This document shows, in pieces, positions 50,229-58,949 of a DNA stretch of 64,000 nt. Positions within the stretch are counted from its first letter, which is position 1; every line of letters begins with the position of its first letter. Source of the stretch: Frigidibacter sp037095735 (GTDB lineage Bacteria; Pseudomonadota; Alphaproteobacteria; Rhodobacterales; Rhodobacteraceae); contig NZ_JBAWKD010000003.1 of NCBI RefSeq assembly GCF_037095735.1, positions 310,001 to 374,000 of the forward strand, given 5' to 3'. Below the pieces are notes generated by a model. That model did not search any database. It had not been told where the DNA came from and worked only from the letters and a program-made list of their open reading frames with translations. A program made the translations under genes and the position numbers.

Positions 50229-51422
50229 TCAGTTCCCGGTCTGGGTGCCGGTCTGTGTGCCGCCCTGATCGCTTTCGCCGCGGCTCGCCTCGATCTCGCG
50301 CCACTTCCGCACGTTCTGATTGTGCTCGTCCAGCGTCCGGGCGAAGGCATGGCCGCCGCTGCCATCGGCGACGAAATACAGGAAATCGGTCTGATCGGGG
50401 TTCAGCGCCGCCCGGATCGACTCGCGGCCCGGGTTGGCGATCGGCCCCGGCGGCAGCCCGTCGATCTGGTAGGTGTTGTAGGGCGTGGGCCGGCGCAGCT
50501 CGCTCGCGCGGATGCCGCGGCCCAGCGCGCCCTGGCCCTTGGTGATGCCATAGATCACCGTCGGGTCGGTCTGCAGCCGCATCCCCTGTTCCAGACGGTT
50601 CAGGAACACGCTCGCCACCCGCCCGCGCTCGGTCGCGACGCCGGTCTCCTTCTCGACCAGCGAGGCCATGATCAGCGCCTCTTCCGGCGTGTCATAGGGC
50701 AGGCTCTGCGCGCGGTTCGCCCAGGCCTCGGCCAGCACGGCCTCCTGCCGGCGCTGCATCTCGGCCAGCAGGTCGGCCCGCGGCTCGCCGCGCTTCACCT
50801 CGTAGCTGTCGGGCGCCAGCATCCCTTCGGCCGGAACTTCGCCCGGCTCGCCCGCCAGGAAGTCGGCGCGCTTGAGCGCATCGACCACCTGCCACGAGGT
50901 CGCGCCCTCGGCCAGCGTCACCCGCAGCCGGGTGTCGCCATCCTCGGCCACCGCGCGATAGGCATCGGGGGCGGCCTCGGTCGCGGGGTTGAACTTCACC
51001 TTCTCGACATAGCGGTTCGTCGCCGCGTCAAGCTCGCGCACCACCACCTCGGCCATCAGCACGCCGATGCGATAGTTGATCTCGGTGCCGCAGGTCGACT
51101 GGCCGCCGCGCGTCACCAGATCGACGATCGACTGCATCGAGGCGCCGGCCGGCACCAGGAACGACCCCGCCTTCAGCTGGCCGGACTTCTTCTCGTAATC
51201 CGCGCCGACGCGGAAGATGTAGCCCGACGAGATCGCCCCCTGCGCTTCCAGATTGTCCGACACCCGCCCCATGCTCGAGCCGGGCTCGACACGCAGGCAG
51301 ACCGGATTCGCCAGCGGGCCCGCGTCGACATACTGACGCTGCCCCCAGGCGATCACGCCGCCCACCGCCACCAGGATGACGATGGCCAGCGTCAGGAAGT
51401 TCGAGGCGATCGCGCGCCACAT
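50229..51422 (-). CDS. mltG: Endolytic peptidoglycan transglycosylase MltG
   Basis: This 397-residue YceG/MltG protein cleaves nascent glycan strands and sets their length. It has a single N-terminal membrane helix (FLTLAIVILVAVGGVIAWG) and a LysM-like region (VEPGSSMGRVSDNLEAQGAI). The catalytic domain has LAPDSYEVKRG, EEALIMASLVEKETG with the catalytic Glu, RVASVFLNRLEQGMRLQTDPTVIYGI and YNTYQIDGLPPGPIANPG. The C-terminus ends in a Thr-Gln-Thr-Gly repeat. The start overlaps the fabF stop by 1 nt, so it is coupled to fatty-acid synthesis genes as in many proteobacteria. Confidence 0.95.
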   Translation of the reverse strand: MWRAIASNFLTLAIVILVAVGGVIAWGQRQYVDAGPLANPVCLRVEPGSSMGRVSDNLEAQGAISSGYIFRVGADYEKKSGQLKAGSFLVPAGASMQSIVDLVTRGGQSTCGTEINYRIGVLMAEVVVRELDAATNRYVEKVKFNPATEAAPDAYRAVAEDGDTRLRVTLAEGATSWQVVDALKRADFLAGEPGEVPAEGMLAPDSYEVKRGEPRADLLAEMQRRQEAVLAEAWANRAQSLPYDTPEEALIMASLVEKETGVATERGRVASVFLNRLEQGMRLQTDPTVIYGITKGQGALGRGIRASELRRPTPYNTYQIDGLPPGPIANPGRESIRAALNPDQTDFLYFVADGSGGHAFARTLDEHNQNVRKWREIEASRGESDQGGTQTGTQTGN

Positions 51423-52687
51423 CAGCCGGTCACCTTGCCCAGCACCAGCGAGGCATTGGTGCCGCCGAAGCCGAAGCTGTTCGACAGCGCGATGTCGATC
51501 TTGCGCTTCACCGCCTTGTTCGGGGCGAGGTCCAGCTTCGGCGTCACCGCCGGGTTGTCGAGGTTGATCGTCGGCGGCGCGATCTGGTCACGGATCGCGA
51601 GGATGCAGAAGATCGCCTCGACCGCGCCGGCCGCGCCCAGCAGGTGCCCGATCGAGGATTTGGTCGAGGACATCGTGGCCTTCGACGCGGCCTCGTCGCC
51701 CAGCAGACGCTCGACCGCGCCAAGCTCGATCGTGTCGGCCATGGTCGAGGTGCCGTGGGCGTTGATGTAGTCGATCTGGTCCGGGGTGATCCCCGCGCGC
51801 TTCAGCGCGGCCTTCATCGCGCGGAAGCCGCCGTCACCGTCCTCGGAGGGCGCGGTGATGTGATAGGCGTCGCCCGAAAGCCCGTAACCCAGCACCTCGG
51901 CATAGATCTTCGCGCCGCGGGCCTTGGCGTGCTCGTATTCCTCGAGCACGACCACGCCCGCGCCTTCGCCCATGACGAAGCCATCGCGGTCGGCGTCATA
52001 GGGACGCGAGGCGGCTTTCGGATCGTCGGCGCGCTTGGTCGACAGCGCCTTGCAGGCGTTGAAGCCCGCGACGCCGATCTCGCAGATCGGGCTTTCGGTG
52101 CCGCCGGCGATCATCACATCGGCATCGCCGAAGCCGATCAGCCGCGCCGCGTCGCCGATGGCATGCGCCCCGGTCGAGCAGGCGGTGACCACCGCGTGGT
52201 TCGGCCCCTTGTAGCCGTGCTTGATCGAGACCTGCCCGGACACGAGGTTGATCAGCGCGCCCGGAATGAAGAACGGCGAGACGCGGCGCACGCCCTTCTC
52301 CTTGATCAGGACGGCGGTCTCGGCGATCGAGTTCAGCCCGCCGATGCCCGCGCCGATCATGACGCCGGTGCGCTCGAACTCTTCCTCGGTCGCGGGCTTC
52401 CAGCCCGAATCCGCGACGGCCTGATCGGCGGCGGCGATGCCGTACAGGATGAAGTCGTCGACCTTGCGGCGGTCCTTCGGCTCCATCCAGTCGTCGGGAT
52501 TGAAGGTGCCGTTGGTGCCATCGCCCAGCGGAATCTCGCAGGCGTATTTCGTGGCGACGTTCGTCGCATCGAAGCGGGTGATCGGGCCCGCGCCCGACTG
52601 CCCGTCCAACAGACGCGACCAGGTCTCCTCGACGCCGCAGGCGAGCGGGGTGACCATGCCAAGACCAGTGACGACGACCCGACGCAT
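51422..52687 (-). CDS. fabF: Beta-ketoacyl-ACP synthase II
   Basis: This 421-residue condensing enzyme elongates acyl-ACP. The nucleophile is Cys170 in VVTACSTGAHAIG. The two catalytic histidines are in YINAHGTSTMADTIE and SIGHLLGAAGAVEAI. The ending LSNSFGFGGTNASLVL is a family mark. Length is typical for FabF. It is coupled to mltG and about 48 nt from the ureohydrolase-like gene. acpP, fabG and fabD lie further upstream on the same strand. Confidence 0.97.
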   Translation of the reverse strand: MRRVVVTGLGMVTPLACGVEETWSRLLDGQSGAGPITRFDATNVATKYACEIPLGDGTNGTFNPDDWMEPKDRRKVDDFILYGIAAADQAVADSGWKPATEEEFERTGVMIGAGIGGLNSIAETAVLIKEKGVRRVSPFFIPGALINLVSGQVSIKHGYKGPNHAVVTACSTGAHAIGDAARLIGFGDADVMIAGGTESPICEIGVAGFNACKALSTKRADDPKAASRPYDADRDGFVMGEGAGVVVLEEYEHAKARGAKIYAEVLGYGLSGDAYHITAPSEDGDGGFRAMKAALKRAGITPDQIDYINAHGTSTMADTIELGAVERLLGDEAASKATMSSTKSSIGHLLGAAGAVEAIFCILAIRDQIAPPTINLDNPAVTPKLDLAPNKAVKRKIDIALSNSFGFGGTNASLVLGKVTG

Positions 52688-52735
52688 GGGCTTCTCCGTT
52701 CCGTGTAAGCTCTCGTGGCCGCCCTGATAGCCTCT

Positions 52736-53689
52736 CTACCCCTGTCGCGCAACAATCCCAAGGATCGCGGCCAGAAGCTGCGCGGCCACCAGCGCGCCCT
52801 GACCGTCGATATCGGCTTCGGGCATGAACTCGACCATGTCCGCGGCGACGATCCGACCGCGGGCCGCCGCGCCCTCGACAAGGCCCAGCACGTCCCAGTA
52901 GGACAGGCCGCCCGCGGTGCGCGCGATAACCGCCGGCATCACCGCAGGATCGATCGCGTCGCAATCGAGGCACAGTGCGATCCGCGCCCCCTCGGGGATC
53001 ATCGCCAGCGCCCGGCCGATCCCCTCGCGCGCGACCTCCTGCGCCGGCACGAAGCTCGCGCCCCAGGCGCGGGCATCGGCCACGTCGCCGACCCGGGCGG
53101 AACCGATGCCGCGTTGCCCCACCTGCACGATCCCCGCGACATGCGCCATCTCGGAGGCGCGCCGCATGGTCGAGCTCAGCCCCAGCGGCTCGCCATCCAC
53201 CGCATCGCGCCAGTCGATATGGGCGTCGATCTGCAGGATCCACAGCGGCTCTGGCCCCAGTTCGGCCAGCATCGGCGTCGGGATGGAATCGTCGCCGCCA
53301 AGGATCACCGGCACCCCGCCGCAGGCCACGACCTTCGCCACCGCCGCCGCGATCCGCGCCCGGTTCGCCGCGCCCTCGCCATCGACCTGCGGCAGGTCGC
53401 CAACATCGGTGACCGTCGCACCCTCGGGGATCACCGGTCCGCCGAGGTCGAAGTTCATGTGGGTCAGGTTCGCGGCATAGCGGCGCGAGGCGGCGCGGAT
53501 CGCCGCCGGCGCGCCCGCGCAATAGGCGCCGACGCTGGCATAAGAGGTGCAGGCCCCCGCGCCGATCAGCGCGACGCCGCCGGCGAACCCCTCGAGATCG
53601 CCCGCGGGCAGACCCATGAAGGTCGTGCCCCCATCCGCCCCGAACATCCGCCCAAGCGCCGACTCCGCGCCCTTGCCTGCCCCCGTCAT
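52736..53689 (-). CDS. Ureohydrolase (arginase/agmatinase) family protein, variant metal motif
   Basis: This 317-residue protein shows the ureohydrolase fold: MNFDLGGPVIPEGATVTDVGDLP, VPVILGGDDSIPTPML, WILQIDAHIDWRDAVDGE, VQVGQRGIGSA and IALCLDCDAIDPAVMP with VVAADMVEFMPEAD. Metal-binding Asp/His of DAHID and the LDCDAIDP aspartates are kept, but the first motif is GGDDS where most arginases and agmatinases have GGDHS/F. The substrate may be a guanidino compound other than arginine. It starts 2 nt after the GNAT gene. Confidence 0.85.
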   Translation of the reverse strand: MTGAGKGAESALGRMFGADGGTTFMGLPAGDLEGFAGGVALIGAGACTSYASVGAYCAGAPAAIRAASRRYAANLTHMNFDLGGPVIPEGATVTDVGDLPQVDGEGAANRARIAAAVAKVVACGGVPVILGGDDSIPTPMLAELGPEPLWILQIDAHIDWRDAVDGEPLGLSSTMRRASEMAHVAGIVQVGQRGIGSARVGDVADARAWGASFVPAQEVAREGIGRALAMIPEGARIALCLDCDAIDPAVMPAVIARTAGGLSYWDVLGLVEGAAARGRIVAADMVEFMPEADIDGQGALVAAQLLAAILGIVARQG

Positions 53690-53691
53690 CC

Positions 53692-54210
53692 TCAGTCCCT
53701 CGCCAGCAGCACCACCGCGTCGCCGCCGAAGCGGTCGTCGCGAAGATGACGGTATCCCAGCCCCTTGGCCAGCCGGATCGACCCGGCATGGCGCGGTTCG
53801 ATCATCACGAAGCTGCGTCCGAAGCCCGCCGCGTCATACCAGCGGTGCACCGCCTCGGCCGCCTCGCGCCCATAGCCCAGGCCTTGCGCCTTGCGCTGCA
53901 GCATCCAGCCGCATTCCGGCACCTCGTCGAGCCCGTGCAGCCCCCGCCGCGCCCGCATGAAGCCGATATGGCCCAAGAAGCCGCCGTCCTCGCGCCGGGT
54001 CACCGCCCAGATCCCGTGCCCGAAGAGCGGCCAGAACCCGGCGCAGAGCAGGAACGAACTCCAGCTGCGGTCGGCATCGCGGGTGCCGCCGACATGGGCC
54101 GTCACCTCGGGATCCGACCAGAGCGCCGCGTAATCGTCGAAATCCGCGGCGACCAGCGCGCGCAGCACCAGCCGCGGCGTCTCGAGGCGGGGGGCAGCCC
54201 CAGGGCTCAT
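53692..54210 (-). CDS. GNAT-family N-acetyltransferase (RimJ-like)
   Basis: This 172-residue protein is of the GNAT fold with RimJ/RimL-type features: LETPRLVLRALVAADFDDYAALWSDPEVTAHVGG, GIWAVTRREDGGFLGHIGFMR, the acetyl-CoA loop QRKAQGLGYGREAAEAVHRWYD, and IEPRHAGSIRLAKGLGYRHL. The target (a protein N-terminus or small amine) is unknown. The ATG at 54210 (MSPGAAPRLETPRL) fits the family. It is probably in an operon with the ureohydrolase gene after 2 nt. A dispersed repeat lies upstream. Confidence 0.88.
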   Translation of the reverse strand: MSPGAAPRLETPRLVLRALVAADFDDYAALWSDPEVTAHVGGTRDADRSWSSFLLCAGFWPLFGHGIWAVTRREDGGFLGHIGFMRARRGLHGLDEVPECGWMLQRKAQGLGYGREAAEAVHRWYDAAGFGRSFVMIEPRHAGSIRLAKGLGYRHLRDDRFGGDAVVLLARD

Positions 54211-54240
54211 CGCATCACCTTTCCGCCGACCCGTTCCGGC

Positions 54241-54299
54241 TTTCGCATTGGTCCAAATATCCCGGGGGAGGCTCCGCAGAAGCCGGGGGCAGAGCCCCG
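54241..54299. repeat. Dispersed repeat copy 8
   Basis: TTTCGCATTGGTCCAAATATCCCGGGGG-type unit with the inverted core at 54255-54268, followed by a GGGGC-AGA-GCCCC hairpin (54286-54298). It lies between the GNAT gene and acpP. Confidence 0.8.
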
Positions 54300-54331
54300 T
54301 TCCACCGCGACCCGCCCCCCCCGAATGCAAA

Positions 54332-54355
54332 CGGCGCCCCCGGATGGGGGCGCCG
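54332..54355 (-). terminator. Terminator of acpP
   Basis: CGGCGCCCCC (54332-54341), GGAT loop, GGGGGCGCCG (54346-54355), then GTTTGCATTCGG on the minus strand. Confidence 0.75.
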
Positions 54356-54393
54356 CAAGCGATGTCGTCCGCGAAAGCGCGATCCTGAAAGGA

Positions 54394-54627
54394 TCAGGCG
54401 GCTTCCGAGATGAATTTCACGGCGTCGCCGAAGGTCTGGATGGTCTCGGCAGCGTCGTCCGGGATCTCGATGCCGAACTCTTCCTCGAAAGCCATGACCA
54501 GCTCGACGGTGTCGAGGCTGTCCGCGCCCAGATCGTCGATGAACGAGGCGTTCTCGGTCACCTTGTCCTCTTCGACGCCGAGATGCTCGACGACGATCTT
54601 CTTCACGCGATCAGCGATATCGCTCAT
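54394..54627 (-). CDS. acpP: Acyl carrier protein
   Basis: This 77-residue protein carries growing acyl chains on 4'-phosphopantetheine attached to Ser37 in FIDDLGADSLDTVELVMAFEEEFGIEIPD. It is highly acidic, as is usual. It has its own promoter-like sequence and a terminator, allowing high expression. fabG and fabD lie upstream on the same strand and fabF downstream. Confidence 0.98.
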   Translation of the reverse strand: MSDIADRVKKIVVEHLGVEEDKVTENASFIDDLGADSLDTVELVMAFEEEFGIEIPDDAAETIQTFGDAVKFISEAA

Positions 54628-54752
54628 GTCCTGTCCTCATAAAGCGGGCCTTGGGGCCCTGTCCGTTCCGATTGCCCTATCCCATCCGGGACCGGGGCGG
54701 TCAAGAGCCCCGGGAACGGGGCAACCGGGGGCTGGCCCCCGGGGTCGGCGCG

Positions 54753-54780
54753 CCTATAGCACACACTGATATGAAGGCAA
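54753..54780 (-). promoter_or_regulatory. Candidate acpP promoter
   Basis: Minus strand: TTGCCT (54780-54775), 16-nt spacer, TATAGG (54758-54753). The predicted start is near 54746, about 120 nt before acpP. Confidence 0.6.
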
Positions 54781-54852
54781 ACGCTTTCGCAAGCGCCAAA
54801 TCCCTCGCCCCTTGCGCGCCTTCCGGCAGGGGCACCCGGACCGGGGGGGCGC

Positions 54853-54873
54853 GGGGGGCCGCGTCGGCCCCCC
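54853..54873 (-). terminator. Possible terminator of fabG
   Basis: GGGGGGCC (54853-54860) pairs with GGCCCCCC (54866-54873) 30 nt after the fabG stop. No T-run is seen, so this is weak. Confidence 0.4.
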
Positions 54874-54902
54874 GACCCTGTTGCGGCCCCTGTTACCGGC
54901 CG

Positions 54903-55640
54903 TCAGACCATCGCCATGCCGCCGTTCACATGCAGCGTGGTGCCGGTGACATAGCCCGCCTCGGCCGAGGCAAGGTACAGCGCCGCGGCCGCGATCTCGT
55001 CCGAGGCGCCCATGCGCCCGGCCGGGATCTGGCCCAGGATCTTGCCCTTCTGCTCGTCGTTCAGCTTGTCGGTCATCGCGGTCGCGATGAAGCCCGGCGC
55101 GATGCAGTTCACGGTGATCCCGCGCGAGGCGACCTCGTAGGCCAGCGACTTCGACATGCCGACCATGCCGGCCTTGGCGGCGGCATAGTTGCCCTGCCCC
55201 GGATTCCCGGTCGCGCCGACCACCGACGAGATGTTCACGATGCGGCCCCAGCGCGCCTTCATCATGCCGCGCAGCACGCCGCGGCACAGCCGGAAGGTCG
55301 AGGTCAGGTTGACGTCGATCACCGACTGCCATTCCTCGTCCGACATCCGCATGAACAGGTTGTCGCGGGTGATGCCGGCGTTGTTCACCAGGATGTCGAC
55401 CGCGCCCATCGCCTCGGCCGCCTGCTTGGGCAGCGCCTCGACCGCGGCCGCGTCCGACAGGTTGCAGGCCAGCACATGGGCGCGCCCGCCCAGTTCGGCC
55501 GCCAGCTCTTCCAGCGGGCCGGTGCGCGTGCCCGACAGGGCGACGCTCGCGCCCGCCCCATGCAGGGCGCGGGCGATGGCGGCGCCGATGCCGCCAGAGG
55601 CGCCGGTCACCAGCGCCGATTTTCCGGTCAGATCGAACAT
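54903..55640 (-). CDS. fabG: 3-oxoacyl-ACP reductase
   Basis: This 245-residue short-chain dehydrogenase reduces 3-oxoacyl-ACP with NADPH. The cofactor motif is VTGASGGIGAAIA (residues 11-23). The catalytic residues are Ser138 or Ser139 (VNISSVVG), Tyr152 and Lys156 (NYAAAKAG), and NNAGITRDNL and CIAPGFIATAMTD are FabG landmarks. The start at 55640 has GGAGACGG upstream. It belongs to the fab block, but is separated from fabD by an inverted DUF2726-like gene. Confidence 0.97.
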   Translation of the reverse strand: MFDLTGKSALVTGASGGIGAAIARALHGAGASVALSGTRTGPLEELAAELGGRAHVLACNLSDAAAVEALPKQAAEAMGAVDILVNNAGITRDNLFMRMSDEEWQSVIDVNLTSTFRLCRGVLRGMMKARWGRIVNISSVVGATGNPGQGNYAAAKAGMVGMSKSLAYEVASRGITVNCIAPGFIATAMTDKLNDEQKGKILGQIPAGRMGASDEIAAAALYLASAEAGYVTGTTLHVNGGMAMV

Positions 55641-55780
55641 GTCCGTCTCCTTGATCGTCGCGCGCCCCTTAGCAGGCGCCCGACCCTCGCACCAGCAGGA
55701 CCTTCCTTTCGCCGCATTCCCCGGGCAGGGTCCGCGACACGGCCGCCGCGGCCGCCCCTGCCAGTGCCCGGATACGACGA

Positions 55781-56335
55781 ATGCCCCGCCGCCCCTCAAA
55801 TCCTCCTGCGACCCGCTCTTCGAAACGCCGGCCGGACCGCCACGCCGCCGCGACATTCGCCCCGCCCTCCGTCACCATGCCGGCGGCCGCCGCGACTTCG
55901 GCCCCCGGAACGGCCACGGGTCAGGACGTGCGGATGCGCGCGGCCTTCAGCCCGGCCGAACTCGACTGGACGCGCATGCTCGACATCGCGCTGGCAGAGC
56001 TGGGCCCCGGGCTGCGGCTCGCCCCGCAGCTGGCCCTGAAGAAGATCCTGGAAACCCGCGACGGGTCCGAGCGCGCGCTGCGCCACCGCGTCGACCTCGT
56101 GGTGCTCGATGCCGCGGGCCTGCCGGTCGCGGCGCTCGAGATCGCCGCCGGCAATCCCGAGATCGACCGGGAATGGCGCTGGAATGCCAGCCGCCGCCTG
56201 CTCGAGCGGGCGGGCGTCGCCTGCTACGAAATCACGGCCGCGACCACGATCGAGCAGCTCTTCACCTGGCTCGACGCGGTCTTCGCCGGCCACCGCGCGC
56301 GCCTGCTGCACGGCGGAGACCAGCAGAGCGCCTGA
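55781..56335 (+). CDS. DUF2726-like protein on the opposite strand within the fab block
   Basis: This frame is 184 codons, of which residues about 52-178 form a conserved-looking domain: FSPAELDWTRMLDIALAELGPGLRLAPQLALKKIL, HRVDLVVLDAAGLPVAALEIAAG, DREWRWNASRRLLERAGVACYEI, a layout like DUF2726 (PD-(D/E)XK nuclease-like) proteins. The Asp of VDLVVLD and Glu-x-x-x of LEIAAG fit the restriction-nuclease-like core. The start is uncertain: 55781, a GTG near 55928 or the ATG at 55934 are possible. It is on the plus strand between fabD and fabG, an inversion of the usual order. Confidence 0.7.
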   Translation: MPRRPSNPPATRSSKRRPDRHAAATFAPPSVTMPAAAATSAPGTATGQDVRMRAAFSPAELDWTRMLDIALAELGPGLRLAPQLALKKILETRDGSERALRHRVDLVVLDAAGLPVAALEIAAGNPEIDREWRWNASRRLLERAGVACYEITAATTIEQLFTWLDAVFAGHRARLLHGGDQQSA

Positions 56336-56342
56336 TCCGGCC

Positions 56343-57287
56343 TCAGCCCTTGGCGGCGGCCACGTCTTCGGGGGTGCCGATGGCGCGGGTCGCAGCTTCC
56401 TTGGCGATGCGCTTGACCATCCCCGACAGGGCCTTGCCGGCGCCGATCTCCCAGAACTCGGTGACGCCGCCGGGGCCGGCCATCCAGCTCACGCTCTCGC
56501 GCCAGCGGACCGAGCCGGTGACCTGGCGCACCAGCAGATCGCGGATCTCGTCGGGGCTTTCGACCGGGGCGGCGGTGACATTGGCCACCACCGGCACCCG
56601 CGGCGCGGCGATCGCCACGCCGGCCAGCGCCTCGCGCATCGCCTCGGCCGCGGGCTGCATCAGCGCGCAATGGAAGGGGGCGGACACCGGCAGCAGGATC
56701 GCGCGCTTGGCGCCCTTCGCCTTGGCGATTTCGACCGCCCGCTCGACTGCGGCCTTGTGGCCCGAGATCACCACCTGCGCGGGATCGTTATCGTTCGCCG
56801 CCTGGCAGATCTCGCCGCGCGGACCGGTAGCCACGGCTTCGCGGGCCACCTCGTCAGCCGCGGCGAAATCCAGCCCAAGCAGCGCCGCCATCGCGCCGAT
56901 GCCCACCGGCACCGCGCTTTGCATCGAGCGCCCGCGCAGCCGCAGCAGCCGCGCCGTGTCCGACAGCCCCAGCGCACCCGCCGCGCAGAGCGCCGAATAT
57001 TCGCCCAGCGAATGGCCGGCGACATAGGCCGCGTCGGTCACCTCGATCCCCTCGGCCGCCAGCGCGCGCATCGCCGCCATCGAGGTCGCCATCAGCGCGG
57101 GCTGGGCGTTCTCGGTCAGGGTCAGCGTCTCGATGTCGCCCTCCCAGATCAGCGCCGAGAGCTTTTCGCCCAGCGCGGCATCGACCTCGTCGAAGACGGC
57201 GCGGGCCTCGGGCCAGGCCTCGGCCAGCGCGCGGCCCATGCCGATCGCCTGGGCTCCCTGTCCGGGGAACACGAATGCACGGGTCAT
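56343..57287 (-). CDS. fabD: Malonyl-CoA:ACP transacylase
   Basis: This 314-residue enzyme loads malonate onto ACP. The nucleophile is Ser93 in GHSLGEYSAL, with the FPGQGAQAIGMG motif at the N-terminus and the catalytic His in SAPFHCALMQPAAE. The C-terminal FWEIGAGKALSGMVKRI motif is typical. The ATG at 57287 (MTRAFVFPGQG) has AGGAGAAAG upstream; the longer open frame is spurious. It diverges from the cytochrome b561-YceI gene across 181 nt. Confidence 0.96.
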   Translation of the reverse strand: MTRAFVFPGQGAQAIGMGRALAEAWPEARAVFDEVDAALGEKLSALIWEGDIETLTLTENAQPALMATSMAAMRALAAEGIEVTDAAYVAGHSLGEYSALCAAGALGLSDTARLLRLRGRSMQSAVPVGIGAMAALLGLDFAAADEVAREAVATGPRGEICQAANDNDPAQVVISGHKAAVERAVEIAKAKGAKRAILLPVSAPFHCALMQPAAEAMREALAGVAIAAPRVPVVANVTAAPVESPDEIRDLLVRQVTGSVRWRESVSWMAGPGGVTEFWEIGAGKALSGMVKRIAKEAATRAIGTPEDVAAAKG

Positions 57288-57468
57288 GAAACTTTCTCCT
57301 GCAAGCGCCTGTCGTTCCCCCGCCCATAAACCCCGATCACGGTCGAGACAACTCCCCGTCAGGTGCGGCCCCGCCCCGCACAAGCGCTGTGCGGGCGCGG
57401 ATGCTTTCCGACATCGGCCCGGATCGCGTATCTTCGGTCCCCGAACGATCCCTTCTCCGGAACCCTCC

Positions 57469-58716
57469 ATGCTCTCGAACTCCCCGACAGGTTACGGCGC
57501 CGTCGCCCGCACCCTGCACTGGCTGACCGCGCTCGTGATCCTGACCGCGATCGGCCTTGCGCTTTACGGCGAGGACCTGCCGCGCGCCACCGGCGACGAG
57601 GTGGCCGCGGTCGCACGCATCTACTCGCTGCACAAGACCCTTGGCGTCACCGCCTTCTTCCTGGCGCTGGCGCGGATCCTCTGGGCGCTGACCCAGTCGC
57701 GCCCCGGCGCCCTGCACCCCGAGCGCCGGGCCGAGACCTTCCTTGCCGACCTCGTGCACTGGGCGCTGTACGGCGCGATGCTGGTGATGCCGCTGTCGGG
57801 CTGGATCTACCATTCGGCGCTGACCGGCTTCGCGCCGATCCTCTGGCCGCTGCCGCAGGACCTGCCCTTCGTGCCGAAGTCCGAGGCCGTGGCCCATGCC
57901 GCGAACGGCGTGCACAAGCTGTCGGCGCTGGTGCTGTATGGCGCGATCGGCCTGCATGTGCTGGGAGCGCTCAAGCACGCGGTGCTCGAACGCGACGGGA
58001 CGCTCGCGCGGATGGTGAACGGCCGCGGGCCGGTGGCCCCGGCGGGCGGGCACTCGGCGACGCCCGCGCTGACGGCGGTCGGCGTCTGGCTGGCGGTGCT
58101 GGGCATCGCGCTGGGCGGGCCGACGCCCGAACCCGCGGCCCCCGCCGACAGCACCACCGCCGCGGTCAGCCAGCCGGCTGCCGTGCCGGGCGCTGTGCAA
58201 GAGGCCGTGCCGGATGCCGCGGGCAGCGAGGCCGGTGCGCATCCCTGGACGGTGACCGAGGGCACGCTTGGCCTGTCGCTGAAGCAGATGGGCGCCGAGG
58301 TTGCCGGCAGCTTCACCGGCTGGACCGCCAGCATCGACTATGACGAGGCGTCGCGCACAGGTTCGGTCGAGGTGCAGATCCCGCTGACCGGACTGAAACT
58401 GGGATCGGTGACCGACCAGGCGCTGGGGGCCGAGTTCTTCGACGCCACCGCGCATCCGACCGCGGTCTTCACCGCCGACATCGCCCCGGATGCGGCGGGC
58501 CCGAACCTCGTGGCGACCGGCACCCTGATGCTGCGCGGCACGGCGATGCCGGTGGTGCTGCCCTTCACGCTGACGGTCGAGGGCGATCGCGCGACGATGC
58601 AGGGCCAGACCATGATCGACCGCCGCGACTGGGGCATCGGGCCGACCTACAAGGACGAGGCGACCGTGGGCTTCCCGGTCACCGTCTCGGTCGCGCTGAC
58701 GGCCACCCGCGGCTGA
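57469..58716 (+). CDS. Cytochrome b561 / YceI fusion protein
   Basis: This 415-residue protein joins two usually separate domains. Residues about 1-180 are a four-helix cytochrome b561: SPTGYGAVARTLHWLTALVI, YSLHKTLGVTAFFLALARILWALTQ, LVHWALYGAMLVMPLSGWIYHSA and ANGVHKLSALVLYGAIGLHVLGALKH, with the heme-ligand histidines. After a Pro/Ala linker, residues about 240-415 are a YceI lipocalin-like domain (WTVTEGTLGLSLKQMGAEVAGSFTGWTASIDYD to TMIDRRDWGIG). It probably moves electrons near ubiquinone and binds an isoprenoid ligand in the periplasm. The start at 57469 has CCGGAACCCTCC upstream. Confidence 0.9.
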   Translation: MLSNSPTGYGAVARTLHWLTALVILTAIGLALYGEDLPRATGDEVAAVARIYSLHKTLGVTAFFLALARILWALTQSRPGALHPERRAETFLADLVHWALYGAMLVMPLSGWIYHSALTGFAPILWPLPQDLPFVPKSEAVAHAANGVHKLSALVLYGAIGLHVLGALKHAVLERDGTLARMVNGRGPVAPAGGHSATPALTAVGVWLAVLGIALGGPTPEPAAPADSTTAAVSQPAAVPGAVQEAVPDAAGSEAGAHPWTVTEGTLGLSLKQMGAEVAGSFTGWTASIDYDEASRTGSVEVQIPLTGLKLGSVTDQALGAEFFDATAHPTAVFTADIAPDAAGPNLVATGTLMLRGTAMPVVLPFTLTVEGDRATMQGQTMIDRRDWGIGPTYKDEATVGFPVTVSVALTATRG

Positions 58717-58906
58717 TCCGCAGCCCGGCGGCGGCGGACCCCCGGTCCCGCCCCGCCAACCTGCATCCTCCGCGAGCGGCGGCGCCGTCGCGTCACCCCG
58801 TCACCGGGGGGGGCCGACGGCCGCCCCCTCGGCCGATCTCGGCGCCGCGTCCCGTCCCCCGGCAGAGGGCGGTCCTGTCCGCCCATCGACCGGCAGCAAA
58901 CGAAAA

Positions 58907-58926
58907 GGGCGCCCCGCGGGGCGCCC
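58907..58926 (-). terminator. Terminator of recA
   Basis: GGGCGCCCCGCGGGGCGCCC is a 20-bp perfect palindrome, followed on the minus strand by TTTTCGTTTGC. It lies 24 nt after the recA stop. Confidence 0.9.
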
Positions 58927-58949
58927 TGTCGATCTGCGGAACCGGGGCC

